18,927 bases of DNA from DAOSWM01 sp035380045 (lineage in GTDB: Bacteria > Bacteroidota > Bacteroidia > Bacteroidales > Tenuifilaceae), in the NCBI GenBank assembly GCA_035380045.1, contig DAOSWM010000057.1, forward strand, positions 1-18,927, given 5' to 3'. The position numbers were made by a program, and so were the translations under genes. The notes under the pieces are model-generated. The model was not told the DNA's origin and did not search any database. It was given only the letters and a program-made list of their open reading frames with translations. Positions 1 through 7,623 of the stretch are shown here, piece by piece; positions within the stretch are counted from its first letter, which is position 1, and the number at the start of each line of letters is the position of its first letter.

Positions 1-62
1 TTTTGTTCGATTTAATGTGTCCTTCAACCAATTATTGCAAAGAACGTTTCAAGGAGATACAC

Positions 63-91
63 AAAATGAGTTTGCATAATTTCAAAACTCA
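63..91 (-). terminator. possible weak terminator of the serpin operon
   Basis: Immediately after the stop of the last operon gene, on the minus strand, a 7-base arm TGAGTTT pairs with AAACTCA across an 11-base loop and is followed by TTTT. The stem is short and AT-rich and the U-run is only four bases, so this is weak. Its position one base past the stop is the main support. The remaining bases at the left edge (1-62) show nothing I can call. Confidence 0.3.
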
Positions 92-92
92 A

Positions 93-836
93 CTACCTAA
101 AAAGGAATCCAAGTTTGAGCTCAAACCGGTTAAAGTAGGTCACTTGCTCTCTAGCCGATGTGCTACTCCACCAGTAGTTGTATCGGCTTACCGTTACCTT
201 TTGGTAGCGGTAACCTAGCCCAAGTGTTACCGCTGCTCTGTGCCAGGTAAACATGGTTAAGCCAATGCCCGCATTGAAGAGGAATCCTCCTTTTGGGTAC
301 GAATCGTTGTACATAATATCGGTTGTGTAGTAAATAGTTTCCTCATCAACCAGTGCAAAGCTGTAGCCCGTTCGCAGGTAAATATTTGGTGAAATCCTCC
401 TGTTGAACGGATGGTAGCAGATATCAGCATAAAGTGGAATAAGCGGGACATCGAAGTTTTCTATACCAGTGCCTAAGCCCAAACTAAACCCTTTTGAAAA
501 CTGAAAACCATTGGAAATTTGAAAACTCATGGTGTAGGTGTCGCCCCAATCGTTTTTCCCAGCCAGAAGGCTAGAAGTGAAATGAATAAAGTAACCTTTA
601 TTCCATGGGTTGAACTGCTCAGAAATGTAGTAGGTTTTTATGTTGCTTACCTGCGATTTATTTACAATAATTTCTTGCGGCTCAACAACTTGAACTTTGT
701 ATATACCCATTGAATCGCTAACGATGGTTCCCGTAATTTGGGAACCATCGTTAAGAATAATTTTCTGGGTTCCTCTCTTTTGTCCGAAAAGAGAGAAGGA
801 GGAAACTATGAGTAATATTAAAATCAGCTTTTGCAT
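93..836 (-). CDS. secreted beta-barrel-like protein, function unknown
   Basis: A 247-residue exported protein of unknown function. Residues 1-18 form a signal peptide (MQK, hydrophobic run, then SLFG-Q). Residues 25-67 contain a small beta-rich segment (LNDGSQITGTIVS, then EIIVNKSQVSNIK) of the kind found at the start of many Bacteroidota envelope proteins. Residues about 80-247 alternate aromatic and glycine residues in strand-like stretches and end in an aromatic residue next to the C-terminus (GFLFR), which suggests a small outer-membrane barrel. I place the start at 836, one base after the preceding gene's stop; an in-frame ATG at 851 would overlap that gene and put extra residues before the signal peptide. 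It is the last gene of the serpin/LVIVD operon and is probably co-transcribed. The barrel assignment is inferred from the residue pattern, not from a recognised family. Confidence 0.75.
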   Translation of the reverse strand: MQKLILILLIVSSFSLFGQKRGTQKIILNDGSQITGTIVSDSMGIYKVQVVEPQEIIVNKSQVSNIKTYYISEQFNPWNKGYFIHFTSSLLAGKNDWGDTYTMSFQISNGFQFSKGFSLGLGTGIENFDVPLIPLYADICYHPFNRRISPNIYLRTGYSFALVDEETIYYTTDIMYNDSYPKGGFLFNAGIGLTMFTWHRAAVTLGLGYRYQKVTVSRYNYWWSSTSAREQVTYFNRFELKLGFLFR

Positions 837-837
837 A

Positions 838-2121
838 CTATTTTTCAACAATTGGTAAGTGACTTAGTAGAGTAAGCTCCTCGGGGTTGCTGTAATCGTA
901 CTGGTAAATTCCGTCGGCTCCAATAAGCATCAGCACTCCATTCATTGGAATCACATCAAACGTGTTAAAATCGGGGAAGTGTGCAATTTGGTTTGTTATT
1001 ATTGCCATCGGGTCGGTTTTGTCGTAAACTTTAAGGCCGGCATCGCCATCGCAAATAAAAAGTAGGTTTTCATCAATTCCCAACCCGTGCGGGTTAAACA
1101 TTGGGTACGATTTCACCAGGTAGGGATTTTCGATGGAAGAAATATCGATTACCTCAAGCAGGTTATCGCCTCCTCCACAAAAGGTTCCGGTTCGGAGCGT
1201 TACGTAAGCATATTGCTCATCAATCACAACCGGATCGCAAGCGGTTATGTGGTCGTACGATGAAATTTCGCGTGGTGCTGCCGGATTCTCCAGCGTCATA
1301 ATTATCATCCCGGTGGTTGTTCCAACAAACAGCTTGTCGTTCATACGGAAAAGCGTTTCCATTTCTCTAAATGTTTCAACGCTATCAACAACAACCATTT
1401 GTGCCGCTGAATTAACATCAACGGTTTTGAGCATAAACTTTGAAGAGATAGTGTACAAATACTGCTCGTTCAGCATAAATCGAGACATAGAACCGCCAAC
1501 CCCAGCACCTCCGGTCCAGGTTGAACCTCCGTTTACCCCAACGCCATCGAGCATTACACCACCTCCACCCCAGAACCAGCTTCCGCCCGTTTCCACCTCG
1601 TACTCCATGGTAACGGTTTCTACTTTCCAGCCTATAACCACTCCCTTTGAACGATCAACATTTGCGTAGGAGTAGTAAATATCGCCCTCTGGAGCAACTT
1701 CGGGGAATGCGTTTTCAATTCGCCCAACTTCAACCGGATTGTTTACATCGCTTATATCAATTGCTACCAAATCGATGTAGCTGTCGGCAAAAAGAATGTT
1801 CCCACGAATGGCGATATCAACGTTTCCAAGGATTTCATAGAAAGCAATTTTTTGTGGATTCGCCGGGTCGGAATTATTTACTACGTGAATGCCCTTCTCG
1901 TATTCGTTCACAAAAAGGAAGTTGTCCTTAAAGTAAATTTTACCTGTTTGGTTCATTTCAGTAGCATCGCTCTTTTTAAAGCTGGAGCGAAATTCATCGA
2001 ACGACATGTATATAGGGACGTTTGCATCGAAGGTTACTTTTTCGATGGTTCTGTCGGTGCAGCCAGAAAATGCGGCAGCAACTACAAGCAGAACTATTGA
2101 TGATTTTAGAATCTGTTTCAT
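838..2121 (-). CDS. LVIVD-repeat lipoprotein (beta-propeller-like)
   Basis: A 427-residue lipoprotein. The signal peptide ends in the lipobox FSGC with Cys21 as the lipidated residue. The body carries about six LVIVD-type repeats of the form (hydrophobic)-D-(I/N)-S-D-P/I-x-N-P: GIHVVNNSDPANP, LVAIDISDVNNP, GMIIMTLENPAAP, LLEVIDISSIENP, GLKVYDKTDP and GIYQYDYSNP. In the LVIVD family such repeats are predicted to build a propeller-like fold on the cell surface; the ligand is unknown. Residues 177-212 are an unusual glycine/tryptophan-rich insertion between repeats two and three. The gene lies 14 bases downstream of a serpin gene and ends one base before the barrel-like gene, so it is probably part of that operon. 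The fold is well supported; the role is not known. Confidence 0.85.
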   Translation of the reverse strand: MKQILKSSIVLLVVAAAFSGCTDRTIEKVTFDANVPIYMSFDEFRSSFKKSDATEMNQTGKIYFKDNFLFVNEYEKGIHVVNNSDPANPQKIAFYEILGNVDIAIRGNILFADSYIDLVAIDISDVNNPVEVGRIENAFPEVAPEGDIYYSYANVDRSKGVVIGWKVETVTMEYEVETGGSWFWGGGGVMLDGVGVNGGSTWTGGAGVGGSMSRFMLNEQYLYTISSKFMLKTVDVNSAAQMVVVDSVETFREMETLFRMNDKLFVGTTTGMIIMTLENPAAPREISSYDHITACDPVVIDEQYAYVTLRTGTFCGGGDNLLEVIDISSIENPYLVKSYPMFNPHGLGIDENLLFICDGDAGLKVYDKTDPMAIITNQIAHFPDFNTFDVIPMNGVLMLIGADGIYQYDYSNPEELTLLSHLPIVEK

Positions 2122-2135
2122 TGGTTTACGAATAT

Positions 2136-3392
2136 TTATTGGTTAGGATTTTCTACTTTCCCTATAAAAAGTAACGTGTTGGTTGTTCGCTCGCGTATAG
2201 CAAAAATGAAAGGTTTTTGAACAACAAACATCTCGGGACCTACCGAGGTATAGTTGAACCCCACAGTGGTTACCGCTGCAGCCTCGGTTCCCTCCTCATT
2301 CACCTCAACAAAAGTATTTTGCTTCACAAAACTCACATAAATGGGTTCGTCGGTTATATTCGAAAAGTTGGCTACCCAAGGTGTAAAAGCGTCAATCATT
2401 CCCATGCTTTGCAGCTGCTGTTTGAGGTACTTCTCGTACGAAAACTTGAATTTTGGCATAACTACAATGGTTTCAACTCCTTCGATTTGCTCTTCGAGAG
2501 AAGTTGTAACTTCGTTCCAGATATCATAGTTTAAGGTGCCAGTTAGTTCAGCCAGGGTGTTAATTGGCAGAATAATATCCATCACAAAATTTGTTCTACC
2601 GTAGGGCAATTCAATAACCCAGAAGTTATCGTAGTACAATTTCTTTGCTGGCAATTCGCCGGTCATGGTACTTACGTTTATACTCGAACCGTCATCAAGG
2701 TAAAACTCCTTATCCTCAGTAAGTTCTTTATCAAACTGGTAGCTCCATGTACCCTTAAAGTAAAGGGCGTTCATAATAAACATTGCAGCATCGGGTGATA
2801 TTTCGTTAAGAACTTCGGGGATTTTCCCGTTGGTATTGTCGCTTGCCCAATCGTTTATGGTTTCCAAGGCAGAAGGGTCGGAAAAATCAAGTCCCTCGAT
2901 ATGTGCGCCAAAATCGGTTGACATTACATCCAGGAAGGGTTCTTTAATTGCAAATCCCCAGCGGTAAAAAAGCGCATTAGCAATGGCAATGTTAACCTTT
3001 GGGTCGGCAGCAAGTAGCTGCGTAACCAAACTTTTGTAGGCTTCATTAATATCGCTAATTGAAAGTTCTTCTGGATACTTTAGTGTTCCCTGAAGTTGAG
3101 AATACGTATCGCCACCGGCACCATTTAAAACCATTGTAAGGGCTGCGCTTGCGCTAAGGGGGGAGAGCATCAGATTCTGCTCATCTGAAGTTGCAACTTT
3201 TGTAAAAAGTTCAATCCCAAACTCATTGCTTCCGGTAATAACTTCGGGTGCATGAGCCGTAAGGTTAATTTGCTTTGGAGTTAGGGTTGTATCTTCGGGG
3301 TCTTTCTCACATGAAAAAAGTACCAAAGCCAATGGCAGAGAAATAGCTGCAAATGCAGTAACGATTTTTGTTGATACTCGTATTCTTTTCAT
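2136..3392 (-). CDS. serpin-family protease inhibitor, lipoprotein (copy 1, downstream)
   Basis: A 418-residue serpin, a suicide inhibitor that traps serine or cysteine proteases by loop insertion. The N-terminus is a lipoprotein signal with Cys28 (LFSC). The residues after it (EKDPED) are acidic and resemble the export signal that sends Bacteroidota lipoproteins to the cell surface. Serpin hallmarks are NALYFKG at 208-214, MPKF at 312-315, the ANFSNIT breach region at 341-347, the hinge EEGTEAAAVTT at 366-376 and QKPFIFAIRER near the C-terminus. The small-residue hinge is that expected of an inhibitory serpin. By alignment with alpha-1-antitrypsin the scissile P1-P1' bond falls at about Thr382-Ser383, plus or minus one residue because the loop is slightly longer. 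It follows a closely related serpin by 14 bases and precedes the LVIVD gene by 14 bases. The target protease cannot be read from the sequence. Confidence 0.95.
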   Translation of the reverse strand: MKRIRVSTKIVTAFAAISLPLALVLFSCEKDPEDTTLTPKQINLTAHAPEVITGSNEFGIELFTKVATSDEQNLMLSPLSASAALTMVLNGAGGDTYSQLQGTLKYPEELSISDINEAYKSLVTQLLAADPKVNIAIANALFYRWGFAIKEPFLDVMSTDFGAHIEGLDFSDPSALETINDWASDNTNGKIPEVLNEISPDAAMFIMNALYFKGTWSYQFDKELTEDKEFYLDDGSSINVSTMTGELPAKKLYYDNFWVIELPYGRTNFVMDIILPINTLAELTGTLNYDIWNEVTTSLEEQIEGVETIVVMPKFKFSYEKYLKQQLQSMGMIDAFTPWVANFSNITDEPIYVSFVKQNTFVEVNEEGTEAAAVTTVGFNYTSVGPEMFVVQKPFIFAIRERTTNTLLFIGKVENPNQ

Positions 3393-3406
3393 TACTCTTT
3401 GATGAT

Positions 3407-4636
3407 TTATAGGTTAGGATTTTCAACTTTCCCAATAAAAAGCATGGTATTGGTTGTGCGTTCACGAATAGCGAAGATGAACGGTTTGTTTATAAAGAAT
3501 ACATCGGGACCAGGACCGGATGTTTCCACAAATTCAACGGTAGTTACTGCTGCTGCTTCGGTTCCCTCCTCGTTTACCTCAACAAACGTATTTTGCTTTA
3601 CAAAGCTTATATAAATTGAATGATCGGTAATGTTTGAGAAATTGGCAAGCGGAGAGAAGGCGTCAATCATTCCCATACTTTGAAGCTGGTCGTTGAGAAC
3701 TTTTTCGTACGAGAAGTTAAACTTTGGCATTTCAACAATCGTTTCTTTCCCTTCTGGCTGATTGTCAAGATTTGTAGTAATTTCAGACCATATATCGTAT
3801 GTGAATGAATTGAAAAATTCGGCAAGGGAACCGCTTGGAACAACTATATCCATTGCAAAATTGGTTCGACCGTAGGGTAACTCAATTGTTGAAAAACTAT
3901 TTGAATAGTAACTTTTTGCCTGAATGTTTCCTGTCATTGTGCTAGCATCAACGTTTGAGCCATTATCGAGATAAAAAGGTTTGCTTGATGTTAACGATTT
4001 ATCGAACTGGTAGCTCCAATTTCCCTTAAAGTACAGAGCGTTCATAATGTACATCACTGCTGCTGCAGGTATTTCATCAAGCACTTTAGGAATTTTTCCG
4101 TAGGTATTATCGTAGGCCCATCCGTTTATGGTTTCTAACGCTGTGGGTGAGCTAAAATCGAGCCCTTCGATATGGGCGCCAAAATCAGTTGACATAATAT
4201 CAAGGAAAGCTTGTTTGGGTATAAAGTCATTACGGTGAAACAGGGCATTGGCAATGGCAATTTTTACTTTGGGGTCGGCTTCAAGCAGCTGCGTTACCAA
4301 GCTTTTGTACGCCTCGTTAATATCGCTAATTGAAAGTTCTTCCGGATACTTTAAAGTACTTATAAGCTGGGAGTAGGTATCGCCGCTTGCTCCATTCAGA
4401 ACCATGGTAAGGGCTTCGCTGGCGCTAAGAGGCGATAACATTAGGTTTTGGCCATCATCATCGGCTACCTTGGTAAAAAGTTCTATTCCAAACTCGTTGC
4501 TGCCTGCAATAACTTGGTGTGCATGGGCTGTAAGCGCAATCTCTTTTGGGGTAAGGTTGTTTATTTCAGGTTCCTTTTCACACGATAGAAAAGTGAATGC
4601 TATGGAAATAGTAAACAGTGCAAATGTTGTTTTCAT
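3407..4636 (-). CDS. serpin-family protease inhibitor, lipoprotein (copy 2, first in operon)
   Basis: A 409-residue serpin lipoprotein with lipobox Cys19 (FLSC) and an acidic stretch after it (EKEPE), again suggesting surface export. It shares the body of the downstream serpin (about 70% identical by eye), including NALYFKG, MPKF, NFSNIT and the hinge EEGTEAAAVTT at 356-366, so it should also be inhibitory. The reactive loop then differs: EFVETSGPGPDVFF here against GFNYTSVGPEMFVV in its neighbour, with a T-S pair retained near the expected P1-P1' site (about 372-373) and the loop one residue longer. The likely operon promoter lies upstream of 4636. The two genes appear to be a local duplication, since even the bases at their 3' ends match closely. 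Confidence 0.95.
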   Translation of the reverse strand: MKTTFALFTISIAFTFLSCEKEPEINNLTPKEIALTAHAHQVIAGSNEFGIELFTKVADDDGQNLMLSPLSASEALTMVLNGASGDTYSQLISTLKYPEELSISDINEAYKSLVTQLLEADPKVKIAIANALFHRNDFIPKQAFLDIMSTDFGAHIEGLDFSSPTALETINGWAYDNTYGKIPKVLDEIPAAAVMYIMNALYFKGNWSYQFDKSLTSSKPFYLDNGSNVDASTMTGNIQAKSYYSNSFSTIELPYGRTNFAMDIVVPSGSLAEFFNSFTYDIWSEITTNLDNQPEGKETIVEMPKFNFSYEKVLNDQLQSMGMIDAFSPLANFSNITDHSIYISFVKQNTFVEVNEEGTEAAAVTTVEFVETSGPGPDVFFINKPFIFAIRERTTNTMLFIGKVENPNL

Positions 4637-4937
4637 ATTATTGGATTTTGCAGGTTAATTGAAAATGGGTTTTCTTCCATTACGAATGAAGCTGAGAAAA
4701 CGCTGCAAGAGGAATTTAAAAAACCAAAAGTTTTTTGGAAGAATACAGCAGGAAGAATGTCGTGATGTCTTTATATTCAGTTTTATAGACAAAAATTATC
4801 CTTGCTCTTCAACACTTAGCAATATTTTATAAGCTGAATTCAACTAATTGATACAGATGATATGGCTGATTATCTAGTTATTAGTTTTTATTACACTAAA
4901 GTTCTAAACCTTTAATTTGGTGATAAAAGCACTTTAA
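4637..4937. other. AT-rich intergenic region, no gene
   Basis: About 300 bases between the stop of the mannosidase and the start of the serpin operon, both on the minus strand. I find no reading frame with a recognisable product and no convincing terminator for the mannosidase. It probably contains the serpin operon promoter (listed separately). The length and AT-richness argue that the mannosidase and the serpins are separate transcription units. Confidence 0.6.
4790..4822 (-). promoter_or_regulatory. candidate promoter for the serpin operon
   Basis: On the minus strand, TAATTTTTG (4798-4790) resembles the Bacteroidota -7 element TAnnTTTG with one extra base. A TTG (4822-4820) lies 21 bases upstream, close to the usual -33 spacing. 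The -7 match is imperfect and the region is AT-rich, so this could be chance. If real, the leader would be about 150 bases. Confidence 0.25.
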
Positions 4938-7445
4938 CTATTTCTCCTGAAGGTAGTCCCACAATGATTTAACGGTTATTCCTTCAGCATCGCCTTTTAG
5001 TAGCTCAATAGAATACCTTTCACCGGGAACCATATGGAAGAAGTTGTCTTCAAACTTAAGGACTCCGTTATCGTTGCTAATCTCAACAAAAAAAGCATGT
5101 CGCTTGGATTTTAGCTCAATGAATGCTAGGTTTCCTGATTTAATAACCTCATACTCTATTTCAGGTTCTCGTAGGTTCAGCTCGCCCCAATTCGTGTTGG
5201 AAGCAAATCCGTAGTATGATTCATTGATGTCAACCATAAATTCCGCAACGGCAAACATTGGCAAGTTGTACGATGGGTCATCGTAAAGTTTTTCGTCAAT
5301 AGCCTTAAAGGGTTCGTTAGGTTCAAGGGTAATGTATTCACGCCAAACACCAAGTTTTTTCCCATATTCAGAGTAGATTGTAACTATCAAATCGCCTTCA
5401 ACCGGATACGCATTGTCAGAAACTAACCGAACAACAATCTTACTTCCCCTAAACTCCGGTGAAACCAACAACGGTTGAAAAGAGCGTTTTGCCTGGTATT
5501 GTACGGCTTTCCAGCCTCCATAAAAATCGATGCCGCTCCACGAAATGGCTGGCCAGCAATCGTTCAGCTGCCAGTAAAGGGTTCCCATACACCGAGGTGC
5601 AGCCAGCCTGTGGTTTTCAATAGCAGTTTGATATCCAATGGCTTGAGTTAACTGGCTAAAGTATGATTTTTCTTCAATAGTTTGGGAAACAAAACCGTCT
5701 CGTCGCAGGTACATATCAATAATATCTTTCCCTTCTGTATGTTTCTGGTGGCATTCAATACTCTCCTCCGATATGGGGGAGTTATGCTGCGCAAACCTTT
5801 CAATGGTTTTAATGTTTGGGTAACCCTGAAACCCGAACTCGCTCATAAAACGAGGAATCCTAAATCGGTACTTCGAGAATGGTTCTTTTCCCCACCAAAC
5901 TCCCCAGTAGTGTGAGTCGCCATGATCCAAACTCTCATCTGTACCCCAACCATACTGGGGTGATGAAGACCAGTAGAATCGGGTTGAGTCGTTCTGTCGC
6001 ACAATTTCCGGAAGAATTTCGTGAAAAAGCTTCCTGTAACCGTCCCAAACTTCAACAATCCTCAGACTATCTTCAACTTCGGCTTGCCAACCCCAGTTGT
6101 GCCAACCCTCGTCAACCTCATTGTTCCCGCACCACATAGCTAGGCTTGTGAACTTTTTTAGCCGTTTAACCTGCTCGGTTGCTTCGTTTTGTACATTATT
6201 CAAAAACTCTTCGTCCCAAGGATACATGGAGCAGGCGAACATAAAGTCTTGCCAAACCAAAATGCCCAAACTATCGCACGATTCAAAAAACTTGTTAGGG
6301 GGATATACTCCTCCGCCCCATACGCGCAGCATATTCATGTTGGAATATTTTGCGTCTTTAGCAAGCTGAACCCAGGGCTCTGCAATATTCGGGTTTATAC
6401 TGTTAGGGGGAACAATATTTGCTCCCTTAATGAAAATTGGTTTCCCGTTCACCCTAAAGAAGAATGAGGTTCCCCAGCTGTCGGTTTCATTTACAACATC
6501 AATCGAACGAATACCTACCTTCTGACTAACTACCTGTTGGCTTATATCTTCTGCTTCAAGAACAAGAGCCATATCGTAAAGGTACTGCGATCCTGCTCCG
6601 TTTGGCCACCAAAGAATTGGGTTTTGAATGCTGAAAGGAACATCAATGGTTTGACTTCCTGACGGAATATCAACCTTTTGGCTAGCTATCTCCTGCCAGC
6701 CAAGAGCATTATAAATTTTCAATGTAACCATCCTTGAGGTGTTTGATACGGTATTGAAACTTGCCGTTAACTTTGCCTCGAGCGAGTCAACCGATTGAAC
6801 CGTAATATTGCCCCCGCAAAGAGAAGTTTCAAGATTTGTTTGCAGGTAAACAGGTTTCCATATCCCACATGTTAAAAGGCGGGGAGCAAAGTCCCATCCA
6901 AACTGAAAAGCCGCTTTCCTCACATGTGCCCATTCGCCACCAGGAAGTTCAAAGTCGTACTTTTGTTTCTGCTCTTCAACGTAGCTTTTTGCTGGGAAAA
7001 ATTGTATGGATAAAATATTGTTTTCTGATAGTAATTTGTTGGTTACATCAATTTTCCATGTTCTAAACATGTTATTTGTTTTGCCGATGATTTCACCATT
7101 TAGTATTATTTCAGCATGAGTATCAATGCCTTCGAAAACCAAATAAACCTTGCAGAACTTACCAAAGTTCTCTTCAAAAGGAAAGTTGAGTGAGTATTCC
7201 CACTCGCTCTCCTCAATCCAATCTAGCTCACTATGGTTGCATCCAAGGAAAGGATCAGGGATAATATTGTTCCTGAATAAATCCGAGTGGAGGGAGCCCG
7301 GAACCTTTGCTGCCAACCATTCATCGTTTGTGTTCACTTTTCTGAATTTCCAACCATTACTCAAATCAATACGAACCTGTGCGGAACTACTAAGAATGCT
7401 AAATGAAGCAAGCAGCAAAATGAGTGTAAAGCGAATTTTTTTCAT
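4938..7445 (-). CDS. GH2-family beta-mannosidase, secreted
   Basis: An 835-residue exo-acting glycoside hydrolase that should remove terminal beta-mannose from manno-oligosaccharides or N-glycan cores. A signal peptide (1-22, ending SSSA-Q) sends it to the periplasm or beyond. The GH2 layout is visible: sugar-binding jelly-roll domain (about 25-205), immunoglobulin-like domain (about 210-315), TIM barrel (about 320-640) and C-terminal beta domains. The acid/base is Glu443 in WCGNNE and the nucleophile is Glu536 in MSEFGFQ; both motifs, with VWGGGVY at 375-381 and WQLNDCWP at 625-632, are typical of beta-mannosidases rather than beta-galactosidases. The length matches the family. The gene diverges from a ROK sugar kinase across a 178-base region, which suggests linked use of the released sugar. 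No SusC/SusD pair is nearby. Confidence 0.93.
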   Translation of the reverse strand: MKKIRFTLILLLASFSILSSSAQVRIDLSNGWKFRKVNTNDEWLAAKVPGSLHSDLFRNNIIPDPFLGCNHSELDWIEESEWEYSLNFPFEENFGKFCKVYLVFEGIDTHAEIILNGEIIGKTNNMFRTWKIDVTNKLLSENNILSIQFFPAKSYVEEQKQKYDFELPGGEWAHVRKAAFQFGWDFAPRLLTCGIWKPVYLQTNLETSLCGGNITVQSVDSLEAKLTASFNTVSNTSRMVTLKIYNALGWQEIASQKVDIPSGSQTIDVPFSIQNPILWWPNGAGSQYLYDMALVLEAEDISQQVVSQKVGIRSIDVVNETDSWGTSFFFRVNGKPIFIKGANIVPPNSINPNIAEPWVQLAKDAKYSNMNMLRVWGGGVYPPNKFFESCDSLGILVWQDFMFACSMYPWDEEFLNNVQNEATEQVKRLKKFTSLAMWCGNNEVDEGWHNWGWQAEVEDSLRIVEVWDGYRKLFHEILPEIVRQNDSTRFYWSSSPQYGWGTDESLDHGDSHYWGVWWGKEPFSKYRFRIPRFMSEFGFQGYPNIKTIERFAQHNSPISEESIECHQKHTEGKDIIDMYLRRDGFVSQTIEEKSYFSQLTQAIGYQTAIENHRLAAPRCMGTLYWQLNDCWPAISWSGIDFYGGWKAVQYQAKRSFQPLLVSPEFRGSKIVVRLVSDNAYPVEGDLIVTIYSEYGKKLGVWREYITLEPNEPFKAIDEKLYDDPSYNLPMFAVAEFMVDINESYYGFASNTNWGELNLREPEIEYEVIKSGNLAFIELKSKRHAFFVEISNDNGVLKFEDNFFHMVPGERYSIELLKGDAEGITVKSLWDYLQEK

Positions 7446-7570
7446 AAATTGTAATTGATGAAAAAAGATACTTAATCTAAAAAGAATGAACTGAACGGTT
7501 TCAGTCCTGAAAGTTAAACTTTTTTATAGTATAAAGCTTACATATTTTAGTTACGTGTAGGTTTTAAAAG

Positions 7571-7598
7571 TAAATTTGTGTTGTTACATTTGTAACAA
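7571..7598 (+). promoter_or_regulatory. twin -7 elements with an 18-base palindromic operator
   Basis: Upstream of the ROK kinase, on the plus strand, two exact matches to the Bacteroidota -7 element TAnnTTTG occur: TAAATTTG (7571-7578) and TACATTTG (7585-7592). The second lies inside a perfect inverted repeat, TTGTTACATTTGTAACAA (7581-7598), with 8-base arms and a 2-base spacer. No convincing -33 element was found. A dimeric regulator bound at the palindrome would cover the -7 element, which suggests repression of the kinase. The site is about 135 bases from the mannosidase start and could also affect that gene. The regulator is unknown. Confidence 0.5.
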
Positions 7599-7623
7599 TT
7601 GACGTTATAAAAACTCCAAGAAA

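Noticed and set aside
3..218. Plus-strand open frame of up to 71 codons with a Shine-Dalgarno-like AAGGAGAT before an internal ATG at 66.
   Set aside because: Most of it lies antisense to the end of the barrel-like gene, whose strand pattern and C-terminal aromatic residue are convincing. The other genes here do not rely on Shine-Dalgarno sequences, and the peptide matches nothing I know.
1247..1669. 140-codon plus-strand open frame opposite the LVIVD gene.
   Set aside because: It is antisense to a well-supported lipoprotein and its proline-rich part simply mirrors the glycine-rich segment of the real gene.
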